Positions 27,502 through 35,587 of a stretch of DNA of 64,000 bases are shown here, one piece after another (the stretch's first letter is position 1; each line of letters begins with the position of its first letter). The notes beneath the pieces are model-generated. The model was not told the DNA's origin and did no database searches. It saw only the letters and a list, made by a program, of their open reading frames with translations. The translations under genes and the position numbers were made by a program. The DNA comes from Pseudomonas asturiensis. Its GTDB lineage: Bacteria > Pseudomonadota > Gammaproteobacteria > Pseudomonadales > Pseudomonadaceae. Where the stretch lies: the NCBI RefSeq assembly GCF_900143095.1, contig NZ_FRDA01000001.1, forward strand, positions 615,904 to 679,903, given 5' to 3'.

Positions 27502-27792
27502 TTAGCGGTCGTCGTCGTGCACCGAAGACGGGTGACGGCACAGCGCCGTGACTTCGATATCCATGTAGGGGTAAAGCGGCAGTTGCATCAGGGTGTCGTG
27601 CAGCGTCTGATTATCGGTCACGTCAAAAATGCTGACGTTGGCATACAGCCCGGCGATGCGCCAGAGATGCCGCCAGGTGCCTTCACGTTGCAGACGCTGA
27701 GCCAGTTCTTTTTCATCCGCCTTGAGTCGGGCTGCCTGATCTGCGGGCATGTCATGGGGCAGTTTTACGGTCATGCGTACTTGAAACAGCAT
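27502..27792 (-). CDS. catC: Muconolactone delta-isomerase
   Basis: A 96-residue protein, exactly the length of Pseudomonas CatC: MLFQVRMTVKLPHDMPADQAARLKADEKELAQRLQREGTWRHLWRIAGLYANVSIFDV and a C-terminal LMQLPLYPYMDIEVTALCRHPSS. It converts muconolactone to 3-oxoadipate enol-lactone. It lies between catB and catA in the same operon. Confidence 0.96.
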   Translation of the reverse strand: MLFQVRMTVKLPHDMPADQAARLKADEKELAQRLQREGTWRHLWRIAGLYANVSIFDVTDNQTLHDTLMQLPLYPYMDIEVTALCRHPSSVHDDDR

Positions 27793-27840
27793 GGTTGACT
27801 TCTCTCTTGAGTATCCGTGAGCCCTTGGGCCATTCAGGTT

Positions 27841-28956
27841 TCAGCTGCGCTGGAAACGTTTCAGGGATGCTTCGTCCAGAGCGATCCCAAGACCGGGCGC
27901 TGTCGGAATCATCAGTTGAAAATCCCGGTAGATCAGCGGCTCGGTCAGGATGTCATGGGTCAGCAGCAACGGACCGAACAGTTCGGTGTGCCACTCGATT
28001 CGGCCCAGTGTTGCAAAGGCGTGGGCCGAAGCCAGCGTACCGATTCCGCCTTCAAGCATGGTTCCGCCATACAGGCCGATACCCGCGGCTTCGGCGATGG
28101 CGGCGGTGCGCAACACCGCACGCGGGCCGCCGTTCTTGGCGATCTTCAGAGCAAATACCGGTGCTGCACCGGCTTTTGCCAAGGCAAAGCTGTCTTCGAC
28201 GCTTTCAATGGCTTCGTCGGCCATGATCGGCACCGGACTGCGCGCGCTGACCCGCGCCTGAGCCTCTCGATCCTGGCGCGGAATCGGTTGTTCAATCAGG
28301 TCGACACCGGCGTCGCCCAGCATCTGGCAGCCGCGTATCGCCGTGGCTTCGCTCCAGGCCTGGTTGAGGTCGACCCGCACGCTGGCCCGGTCACCCAGAG
28401 CGCGCTTGATGGCCGCCACGTGGGCAATATCCCTGGCGGGTTCGCCCGCACCGATTTTCAGTTTGAAAATCCGATGGCGGCGGATATCGAGCATCCGCTC
28501 GGCTTCCTCAATGTCTTTTTCGGTGTTACCGCTGGCCAGGGTCCAGGCGACCTCCAGGCCATCGCGCACTCGGCCGCCGAGCAACTCGGCAATCGGTAAG
28601 CCCAGACGTTTGCCCTGTGCGTCCAGCAGTGCCGTTTCCACTGCGGATTTGGCAAAGGTATTGCCACGCACCACTTTCTCGATGCGCAGCATGGCGGCGT
28701 TGATATTGCTGGCATCCTGGCCGATGAGCAGCGGCGCCATGTGGCTGTCGATATTGGTTTTGATACTTTCCGGGCTCTCATTGCCGTACGACAGACCGCC
28801 AATGGTGGTGGCCTCACCGAGCCCTTCAATGCCATCGCTGCAGCGCAGGCGCAGAATCACCAGCGTCTGGTTTTGCATGGTGTGCATGGCCAGCTTGTGA
28901 GGGCGGATGGTGGGCAAATCGACGATAAAGGTATCGAGGCGGATGATGCTGATCAT
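27841..28956 (-). CDS. catB: Muconate cycloisomerase
   Basis: A 371-residue enolase-superfamily enzyme. The KxK motif with the catalytic Lys is in IFKLKIGAG; metal ligands are in RVDLNQAW, LIEQPIPR and MADEAIES. It lactonises cis,cis-muconate to muconolactone. First gene of catBCA, divergent from catR. Confidence 0.96.
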   Translation of the reverse strand: MISIIRLDTFIVDLPTIRPHKLAMHTMQNQTLVILRLRCSDGIEGLGEATTIGGLSYGNESPESIKTNIDSHMAPLLIGQDASNINAAMLRIEKVVRGNTFAKSAVETALLDAQGKRLGLPIAELLGGRVRDGLEVAWTLASGNTEKDIEEAERMLDIRRHRIFKLKIGAGEPARDIAHVAAIKRALGDRASVRVDLNQAWSEATAIRGCQMLGDAGVDLIEQPIPRQDREAQARVSARSPVPIMADEAIESVEDSFALAKAGAAPVFALKIAKNGGPRAVLRTAAIAEAAGIGLYGGTMLEGGIGTLASAHAFATLGRIEWHTELFGPLLLTHDILTEPLIYRDFQLMIPTAPGLGIALDEASLKRFQRS

Positions 28957-29072
28957 TGGCGGGTCCTGATCGGGATGGACTGTGCAAGTCCATATCCCTT
29001 GGGTTTTTATTTGTAGTAAGCAGAGATTGCATCGCCAGAGGCATTGGGTCCAATATTGAATGAGTCTGGTTT

Positions 29073-29089
29073 GATACCTGGGAGGTATC
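29073..29089. promoter_or_regulatory. CatR-type operator abutting the catR start codon
   Basis: GATACC-TGGGA-GGTATC is a perfect interrupted palindrome in the 133-base catB-catR space. It resembles the CatR recognition site of the catBCA promoter. Its last base touches the catR GTG, and the GGGAGG inside it also serves as the catR ribosome site, so bound CatR should block its own expression. Confidence 0.7.
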
Positions 29090-29962
29090 GTGGAGTTGCG
29101 TCATCTCCGTTATTTTCGCGCTGTCGCGCAGACCCTCAACTTCACTCGCGCAGCGGAGCAGTTACACCTGGCTCAGCCGCCTTTGAGTCGACAGATCCAA
29201 CAATTGGAGGAGGAGCTGGGCGTTGCGTTGCTTGAACGCACTCGACCGTTGCGCCTGACCGAAGCCGGGCGGTTTTTTTACGAACACTCGGTGCAGTTGC
29301 TGGAGCAGCTGGAGCGGGTTTGCGATGACGCCCGGCGTATTGCTCAAGGGCAGCGGCGCTGGCTGGGGATCGGGTTCGCGCCCTCAACGCTTTACGGCGC
29401 GCTACCGGAACTGATCCGGCGTCTGCGTAGCGATGGAGGCATTGACCTGGGACTGTCAGAGATGGTCACTTTGCAGCAGGTCGAGGCCCTGAAAAGCGGG
29501 CGCATCGACATTGGCTTCGGTCGCATCCATATCGACGACGCTGCGGTGGTGCAGAAAGTGATTCATCAGGATCCGCTGGTAGTGGCGCTGCCTGCCGGGC
29601 ACCACTTATTGGGCACGCCAGTCAGCATGGAACAACTGGCCCAGGAGCCCTTTGTCCTTTATCCGGGCAACATTCGCCCGAGCTATGCCGACCATGTGCT
29701 GCAGCTGTTCGCCCGGCATGATTTGAAGGTCCGCGTGGCGCAGATCACCAACGAGCTGCAGACCGCCATCGGGCTGGTCGCGGCGGGCATCGGTATAACG
29801 CTGGTACCGGCTTCGGTCCAGCGCTTGCACCGCGACGATATTGGTTACGCGCCGTTGCTGGACCCTTCGGCCACTTCGCCGATTATCGTCAGTTACCGGG
29901 CGGGGGATGAGTCGGCGTTGTTGCAGCGATGCCTAACGTGGATTGCAGAGTTAGTTGAATAG
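29090..29962 (+). CDS. catR: LysR-family activator of catBCA
   Basis: A 290-residue LysR protein with MELRHLRYFRAVAQTLNFTRAAEQLHLAQPPLSRQIQQLEEELGVALLERTRPLRLTEAG, the CatR/BenM subgroup signature. It activates catBCA with cis,cis-muconate as inducer. GTG start immediately after the palindrome at 29073-29089; divergent from catB, the standard Pseudomonas layout. Confidence 0.94.
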   Translation: MELRHLRYFRAVAQTLNFTRAAEQLHLAQPPLSRQIQQLEEELGVALLERTRPLRLTEAGRFFYEHSVQLLEQLERVCDDARRIAQGQRRWLGIGFAPSTLYGALPELIRRLRSDGGIDLGLSEMVTLQQVEALKSGRIDIGFGRIHIDDAAVVQKVIHQDPLVVALPAGHHLLGTPVSMEQLAQEPFVLYPGNIRPSYADHVLQLFARHDLKVRVAQITNELQTAIGLVAAGIGITLVPASVQRLHRDDIGYAPLLDPSATSPIIVSYRAGDESALLQRCLTWIAELVE

Positions 29963-30107
29963 CCATCGACCTCTGATTTGTAGGTACTCGTGCGCCGTTG
30001 CTCATGCTCTTAGTACTTTGCCCTGACGGTGGCCCGGTTGGCCGTCACCTACTAAAGTCGCAGATTGATAGCTGTCTTTTGCTGCCGACGGGCGTGTGAG
30101 CCTAGGC

Positions 30108-30293
30108 CAGCAGCACACCATCTGGGTACTCAAGGAGGTGGACTACGACTTCCCACACAGCCGCATCGGCGAACATGCGCGTAACTATTTAGGCAAGTGG
30201 AACGGCAGTATCATCTGCGATGACTTCGCCGGCCACTAGGGCAGTTTCAGGTTGGGCGTAACCTAAACCGGCTACATGGCCTATCTGCGTATG
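30108..30293 (+). pseudogene. IS66-family transposase (TnpC) remnant
   Basis: The frame starting near 30108 reads HTIWVLKEVDYDFPHSRIG, then HARNYLGKWNGSIICDDFAGH, stop, GSFRLGVT, stop, TGYMAYLR. This matches the catalytic middle of IS66 TnpC (FLGDW-CDDFAGY-GVTE pattern) with two in-frame stops. It is a dead fragment. The surrounding 29963-30404 holds no intact gene; right after the fragment comes a short piece reading TAFDPKRTLS that looks like another dispersed repeat. Confidence 0.65.
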
Positions 30294-30404
30294 ACTGCTT
30301 TCGACCCGAAGCGGACGCTCAGCTGCTTAAAGATCGGCCAAATCGACGAGGGTGAGGGGCCGCCCTGTGAACTCACTTGCTTATCTGCTTGGTGTTACAG
30401 CACG

Positions 30405-31007
30405 ATGCCGGCTCAGAGCAAGGACCGACCCGATGACCAAGCCCCTCGAACAAGAAATCTCAATGTGAATTCACCAGACTACACGGCTAAGGGCGAAGAC
30501 CTCGGCAACCGCATGATGAAAGTCGACCATGCGGGCGAGCATGGCGCGATCTGTATCTACAGCGGACAGCTGTTTATGGCCCGGCTTTTTGTCCCGGGCA
30601 TGGTGGATGAACTCAAGGAGTTCCTCTCCCACGAGCGCCGCCATCGGACGGTTTTTCAGGAGGAGCTGCAACGTCGCAGTTATCCCCGCTGCCGTAGTTA
30701 TTGGTTGTGTGGCATCGGCGGTCTGGCGTTGGGTCTGGTTACTGGCATCTGTGGCCGCAAAGCCATTGTTGCTACTACCGTCGCAGTTGAGAGTGTGGTG
30801 CTCAAGCACCTGGCTCATCAACTTCAAGTGCTGGCCGATATCGATCTCCACGCGGTGGCCGCCATTACTTCGATTGTGGAGGAGGAGCAGCATCATCATG
30901 ACCACTCCGCAGCGCAGATTGATGTGCGCGATCCCTGGTTCAGGATACTGACACCGATGGTGACTGCATGGACTGAGGCGGTAATCTGGATGGGTATGCG
31001 TTCTTAG
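30405..31007 (+). CDS. COQ7-type di-iron hydroxylase
   Basis: About 200 residues from the ATG at 30405, or 180 from a GTG at 30465. The two-repeat di-iron pattern of COQ7 (demethoxyubiquinone hydroxylase) is complete: VDHAGEHGA, FLSHERRHRTVF (ExxH), TVAVESVV and VEEEQHHHDH (ExxH), with GGLALGLVTGICG as the membrane-binding helix. It would hydroxylate the ubiquinone precursor ring at the membrane. Neither start has a good ribosome site. Pseudomonads normally have a longer COQ7 elsewhere, so this may be an additional, acquired copy; it stands alone beside an IS66 remnant. Confidence 0.75.
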   Translation: MPAQSKDRPDDQAPRTRNLNVNSPDYTAKGEDLGNRMMKVDHAGEHGAICIYSGQLFMARLFVPGMVDELKEFLSHERRHRTVFQEELQRRSYPRCRSYWLCGIGGLALGLVTGICGRKAIVATTVAVESVVLKHLAHQLQVLADIDLHAVAAITSIVEEEQHHHDHSAAQIDVRDPWFRILTPMVTAWTEAVIWMGMRS

Positions 31008-31198
31008 GACGCAGGTGTAATTATCCCGTTTCACTGCCGCAATCTTTTAGACAAATAAACGACTGCTTCTGGCCGATATCAGTAATTGGCGGAGTGCAAT
31101 GAAGGATCACAGCGCTATTTCGCATTTTCATGCTCTTGATAAACAGCAACAGATCGTTGGCAAACTTCTGCGCTCTGCGGTGCGTCTGTCGGATGAAG

Positions 31199-31486
31199 TC
31201 AAAAAGCCCCTTCGAGAATGACAAACGTACCAGTTGCAGCTCCAACGCGTAGATCCTTTGCCGCTTGGTATTCGGGGCCTTCATAGAAACGCTTGGCGTC
31301 AGCAAATGAGTCGAATTCGAATATCACATGCCGCTCATGGGCCTCGCCTTCCAGGTTTGCATACTGTCCTCCCGCGATGACCTTGGGATTGAAAGGTCGC
31401 ATGGCTTCGCCTGCGGCTTTTGCATAGGCCGCGTAGGCAGTTGCATCCAGTATGCTCACGTGCCCGATCAGATATCCTTTTGGCAT
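31199..31486 (-). CDS. DUF1330 protein
   Basis: A 95-residue ferredoxin-like-fold protein of the DUF1330 family: MPKGYLIGHVSILDATAYAAYAKAAGEAMRPFNPKVIAGGQYANLEG, then HERHVIFEFDSFADAKRFYEGPEYQAAKDLR. ATG at 31486 is chosen because GAGAGA lies 6-11 bases upstream; the longer frame to 31555 adds no family sequence. It follows the flavodoxin-like gene in the same direction, probably one operon. Function unknown. Confidence 0.85.
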   Translation of the reverse strand: MPKGYLIGHVSILDATAYAAYAKAAGEAMRPFNPKVIAGGQYANLEGEAHERHVIFEFDSFADAKRFYEGPEYQAAKDLRVGAATGTFVILEGAF

Positions 31487-31551
31487 TTTCGTCTCTCTTT
31501 CAATGGAAAAACTGGCGTGTTTCACAGGCAACATAGCTGCACCCGTCGATA

Positions 31552-32148
31552 TCAAATTGGCTGAGACCTGCCGGATCGGAACTGCCCGGCAATCACTGCG
31601 ACGCGGGCGCCATACAGTCGTGCCGTATCCAGATCTCCTTGGGACATTTCTTCCGGAGAGGCATCGGCGGGTGTCTGCGCCATGGGCGCGATGTAGGAGC
31701 CCATGCGATTCAAGTCGTCACGTTTCGAGGACTTGATGTTCGCCGGTTTAATATCCAGGCCGACCCAGATCCCGGCGTGCTGCCCGGAGAGCAGGAAGAA
31801 GTATTCAAGCGTATTGAGCTTGTCGCCGTTAATGCTCGCGCTGTTGGTGAAGCCGCCAAAAATCTTGTTTTGCCATGTGCCTTCGAACCAGGGTTTGGAA
31901 GAGGCATCTGCGAATTTCTTGAACTGCCAGCTAGGGCCGCCCATGTAGGTCGGCGAGCCCAGGACGATTGCATCCGCGCCGGCGAGAGTTTGCCAGGCAT
32001 CATCGGAAATATTTCCCTCGGGGTCGATTGCAACCAATACAGCACCGGTTCCTGCGCCTTCGGCGACTGCGGCCGCCATGCGCGCCGTGTGGCCATAGCC
32101 GGAGTGGAAAACGATGACAGTTCGGACGGGCGTGGAGGTTGAGTTCAT
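31552..32148 (-). CDS. Flavodoxin-fold NAD(P)H-quinone reductase-like protein
   Basis: A 198-residue WrbA-type flavodoxin-fold protein: VIVFHSGYGHTARMAAAVAEGA (phosphate loop), ADAIVLGSPTYMGGPSWQFKKFADASSK and KIFGGFTNSASINGDKLNTLEYFFLLSGQHAGIWVG. It binds FMN and probably reduces quinones with NAD(P)H. Divergent from the LysR gene at 32262, its likely regulator. Confidence 0.87.
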   Translation of the reverse strand: MNSTSTPVRTVIVFHSGYGHTARMAAAVAEGAGTGAVLVAIDPEGNISDDAWQTLAGADAIVLGSPTYMGGPSWQFKKFADASSKPWFEGTWQNKIFGGFTNSASINGDKLNTLEYFFLLSGQHAGIWVGLDIKPANIKSSKRDDLNRMGSYIAPMAQTPADASPEEMSQGDLDTARLYGARVAVIAGQFRSGRSQPI

Positions 32149-32261
32149 GCGTGCTCCCTTATGTGCGATGAGTTGCGGACGACATGGGAGCTACTTTACT
32201 GAGTGCAAAATGCGCTATAAACCATGCAATTATGAACACGCTGTTATCGTTATGGTGAACA

Positions 32262-33167
32262 ATGCCAAATCTCCAGGCACTTTTGATTTTTGCCCGCGTT
32301 GCGGAAATGATGAGTTTCACGCGCGCGGCTGAGAGCCTGGGAATTCAGAAGGGACGCGTGTCGACGGTCATTCGCGGGCTGGAGCGAGAAGTGGGCGCCA
32401 CCCTCTTGCACAGGACGACGCGCAGCGTGCAGTTAACCGAAGACGGGCGCGCTTTCTATTCGCGTGCACGTGATCTGCTCGCTGAGGCTCAGGACGTGCA
32501 TTCCATGTTCGGAATCGACGACGCACCTCTAAGGGGGAGATTGCGTGTCGATATGCCGACTGAGCTGGCAAAGACCGTCGTGATTCCCGCTCTGCCGCAA
32601 CTACTCAGGGGCAATCCTGAGCTAGAGCTGGAACTGTCGAGCACGGATCGTCGGGTGGATCTCGTTCAGGAAGGCTTCGATTGCGTTATCCGTCTCGGGC
32701 CAATCATTGACGACACGCTGGTTGCCCGCTCCCTCGGCCAGTTGCGGATGATGAACGTGGCGAGTCCCAGCTACCTGGAAAAGTACGGCATACCGCGAGC
32801 ACTCGACGATCTGCTCAGCCAGGGTCATCAGATGGTTCATTACACGCCAACGCTTGGCGCCCGCCTTTCAGGATGGGAATATCCGGAAGGTGATGGTTAT
32901 GCGTCGCTTGCTCTGCCCGGTACGATGCAGGTCAATAACGTGCAGACCTATCATGCTGCGGGGCTTGCGGGGATTGGAATGATCCAGGCTGGGTATTTGG
33001 CTCTTGCGCATCACATCAAAGCCGGTGATCTGGTGGAAGTTCTGCCTGATCTACGTCCCGAACCGCTCGCTGCATCGCTCGTGGTCGCGCATCGGCGAAA
33101 CCTTTCCTCGCGCGTCCGGGCTTTCATGACTTGGATCGAGGCCGTATTAGAGCCTTATTTTGACTAG
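32262..33167 (+). CDS. LysR-family regulator
   Basis: A 301-residue LysR protein: LLIFARVAEMMSFTRAAESLGIQKGRVSTVIRGLEREVGATLLHRTTRSVQLTEDG at the N-terminus, then an effector domain with DRRVDLVQEGFDCVIRLG typical of the CrgA/AphB-like group. Divergent from the flavodoxin/DUF1330 operon with 113 bases between. Confidence 0.9.
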   Translation: MPNLQALLIFARVAEMMSFTRAAESLGIQKGRVSTVIRGLEREVGATLLHRTTRSVQLTEDGRAFYSRARDLLAEAQDVHSMFGIDDAPLRGRLRVDMPTELAKTVVIPALPQLLRGNPELELELSSTDRRVDLVQEGFDCVIRLGPIIDDTLVARSLGQLRMMNVASPSYLEKYGIPRALDDLLSQGHQMVHYTPTLGARLSGWEYPEGDGYASLALPGTMQVNNVQTYHAAGLAGIGMIQAGYLALAHHIKAGDLVEVLPDLRPEPLAASLVVAHRRNLSSRVRAFMTWIEAVLEPYFD

Positions 33168-33482
33168 GTCACGAAGTGAGCAATGCGCTATTCAGTCATT
33201 CGTCTCATCGCAGATGCCTGCATGGTGAATATTTGTAAGGGGCACGGGGAACAATCGCTGCTTCTGGCCGAAGATCTCGTGGTCACTTTAATTAGATACC
33301 GTGACCAACCGCGAAGGTCTGCCACCTTCCACAGGCTGCAGGTAGCCCATTAGGGCGGTAGCGCTATTCGTTAAGTGCGTATCGAAAAGGTACTTGATCG
33401 ACACTAGGCAATGGCTCATCGTCCTGCCAGACTGCACGCCCTGCAGCGGTTGCCGCCTGCGACAGGTCGACCCGGTAATGAA
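33168..33482. other. Intergenic region without supported gene
   Basis: 315 bases between LysR and the MATE gene. A 15-base piece CTGCTTCTGGCCGA at about 33256-33270 also occurs at about 31066-31079, so a short dispersed repeat is likely. No gene is supported. Confidence 0.4.
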
Positions 33483-34856
33483 ATGACTTCCCTCTTTGAG
33501 ACCGTTAACCCCAGCTACGCGACGGGGAGCATAAAAAAACATATCGTGACGGCGGTAGCCGGTACCGGAGCCAGTTTCCTGGCTATTTTCTTACTGGACA
33601 TACTTTCAGTCGTTTACATCAGTTTGCTGCACGATGAGCAGGCGTTGGCCGCATTCGGAGTTGTCAAACCCTTTACCTTTCTAATTTCAACACTGTTGAG
33701 CGCTTTCAACGTCGCTTGCGGCGCGCTGCTATCCAGATTCATTGAGTATGAACGTCGACACGCTGCTGCCGGTTTTATTCGGTGCCTGTTTCTGGTGGCA
33801 TTGTCGAGTATCGGAATAGTTGTGCTATTGGAGCTTGCGGGCTTCTCAATGATTGCTCAATGGCTGGGGTTACAAGGCGAGATCAAAACTATCGCCCATG
33901 ACTACATCTTCATTGTGGCACCCGCAATGATTGTTATGGCGGCTGCTCATTTGTCCATACAAGTCATGCGAACGTATGGAATGGTGAAGGTCTCAATGTG
34001 GATGACATTGGGAAGTACTGGATTGTTCGCTGTTATTGCACCCCTCTGTATGTTTGTTCTGGACCTTGGTCTGACCGGCACTGCTATAGCTTATGCAGTC
34101 ACAGCTGTAGTGACTGGGGCTATCTGCTTCAGCCGTCTGATTGCTCAGCCCGGAATGCCCGGAATCACAGTCGCTGCTCCCATGATTTTGAGTATTCGCA
34201 GCTACGCTCCAATGCTCCTTCGTCTGACTTTCCCGGCTTGGCTGGCTAATCTTGCGACATTTGTGAGCCTTGCCTATCTCCTTGCGACGCTGGTGCCTTA
34301 TGGAGCTTCGGCATTAGCAGCCATGACGATAATTGACCGGTTTATTCAGACCGTTTATTGCTTTTTCTTTGCAATACCCTACGCGCTGACCCCCATCATA
34401 GGGCAGAACATGGGGGCCGGTAACGCTGTTCGTGTGCGCGATGCAATAGATTACGCCCGAAGGCTGGTCCTGATTTACGGAGCCCTGGTATGGCTCGCCA
34501 GCCTCGGCCTGGGCAGTACTGTGGCAAGGGTCGCCGGGCTGTCAGCAGAGGGCAGCTCCATGCTTGTTCACGTGTTTATTTTCGCAGGACCGCTGTGGAT
34601 ACTGATTGGCAGGGAGCTGGTAGCCGTGGCGGTATTTGTAAGCTTCAAGACCGCATGGTATGTTCCGGCTTTCGCTTGGCTCCGTGCCACTATTGGTACC
34701 GTCCCATTTGTATGGTTGGGCTCATCCCTCTACGGCAGTTCTGGCGCTTTTATCGCTATGCTGATGGGTAATGCCGGTGTTGCAATCATTGCCAGTATCA
34801 TTAGTCAGCGTGTCAGCCTGAAGTGGCAGGCTAAAATGCTAAACATCAAGAAATAA
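33483..34856 (+). CDS. MATE-family efflux transporter
   Basis: A 457-residue protein of twelve helices with the two-fold MATE repeat: AVAGTGASFLAIFLLDILSVVYISLLHDEQALAAFGVVKPFTF and, in the second half, AMTIIDRFIQTVYCFFFAIPYALTPIIGQNMGAGN. It exports cationic compounds with sodium or proton influx. ATG at 33483 (MTSLFETVNP) is preferred over the TTG/ATG further upstream, though the ribosome site is weak. Followed after 12 bases by a TetR gene in the same direction. Confidence 0.87.
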   Translation: MTSLFETVNPSYATGSIKKHIVTAVAGTGASFLAIFLLDILSVVYISLLHDEQALAAFGVVKPFTFLISTLLSAFNVACGALLSRFIEYERRHAAAGFIRCLFLVALSSIGIVVLLELAGFSMIAQWLGLQGEIKTIAHDYIFIVAPAMIVMAAAHLSIQVMRTYGMVKVSMWMTLGSTGLFAVIAPLCMFVLDLGLTGTAIAYAVTAVVTGAICFSRLIAQPGMPGITVAAPMILSIRSYAPMLLRLTFPAWLANLATFVSLAYLLATLVPYGASALAAMTIIDRFIQTVYCFFFAIPYALTPIIGQNMGAGNAVRVRDAIDYARRLVLIYGALVWLASLGLGSTVARVAGLSAEGSSMLVHVFIFAGPLWILIGRELVAVAVFVSFKTAWYVPAFAWLRATIGTVPFVWLGSSLYGSSGAFIAMLMGNAGVAIIASIISQRVSLKWQAKMLNIKK

Positions 34857-34868
34857 AGTGCTATTTAT

Positions 34869-35513
34869 ATGCCTGCGAACCCTATTGATACGCACGAAGT
34901 TCCCGCCATCAAGCGTCGTCGTATTCCAAAAGGGGACATGCGCAAAGTCGAAATTATTCGTGCTGCGACAATCATCTTTGCGCGCGACGGGTACGCAGGT
35001 TCCTCGCTTTCTAACGTCGCAAAAGTAGCGGGTATCTCAACGGTAGGTCTGCTTCACCACTTTCCCAATAAACTCGCTTTGCTGCAGGCTGTCCTTGAAC
35101 ATCGAGACGCCTATATCGCCGAAAAATTGCAAGAAGCAGAGCAGATAGTGTCATTGGAGGGGTTTTTATCTTTTCTGAAATTCATCATGAAGTTCAGTAT
35201 CGAAGACGCTTCGGTCAGCCAGGCGCTCATGATCATCAACACAGAAAGCCTTTCGGTCACCCACCCGGCCAACAGGTGGTTCAGTGAACGTTTTGGCATC
35301 ATTCACCGCCATCTTCAAGAACATCTGAATCTGCTTATCGGTGCTGGACAAATCAGCCCGGACGTTGATGTGAAGCAGGTCAGTCTTGAGATTGCGTCAA
35401 TGATGGACGGCATGCAGATTCAATGGCTTCGATCGCCTGACGATGTGCAGATTGAAGTCGCCTTCTCGCGATTTCTCCAACGTCTGGCGCTGGATCTGGT
35501 TGGGCGGGGATGA
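34869..35513 (+). CDS. TetR-family regulator
   Basis: A 214-residue TetR protein: IIRAATIIFARDGYAGSSLSNVAKVAGISTVGLLHHFPNKLALLQAVLEHRDAY is the helix-turn-helix domain. It follows the MATE gene in what looks like a two-gene operon and probably regulates it. Confidence 0.9.
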   Translation: MPANPIDTHEVPAIKRRRIPKGDMRKVEIIRAATIIFARDGYAGSSLSNVAKVAGISTVGLLHHFPNKLALLQAVLEHRDAYIAEKLQEAEQIVSLEGFLSFLKFIMKFSIEDASVSQALMIINTESLSVTHPANRWFSERFGIIHRHLQEHLNLLIGAGQISPDVDVKQVSLEIASMMDGMQIQWLRSPDDVQIEVAFSRFLQRLALDLVGRG

Positions 35514-35553
35514 TTCAGCGGGGGCGGGTAGAGGAGACCAATGGGTTGTTGTA

Positions 35554-35578
35554 ATCGGTGGCCCTCAGGACCACCGAT
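35554..35578. terminator. Hairpin between convergent genes
   Basis: ATCGGTGG and CCACCGAT pair around a 9-base loop between the convergent TetR and glucosidase genes. There is no T run on either strand, so it is a possible bidirectional terminator only. Confidence 0.4.
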
Positions 35579-35587
35579 CACTTCCTG

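Noticed and set aside
31021..31305. 94-codon minus-strand frame after the COQ7-type gene
   Set aside because: Overlaps the DUF1330 C-terminus out of frame; no recognisable protein.
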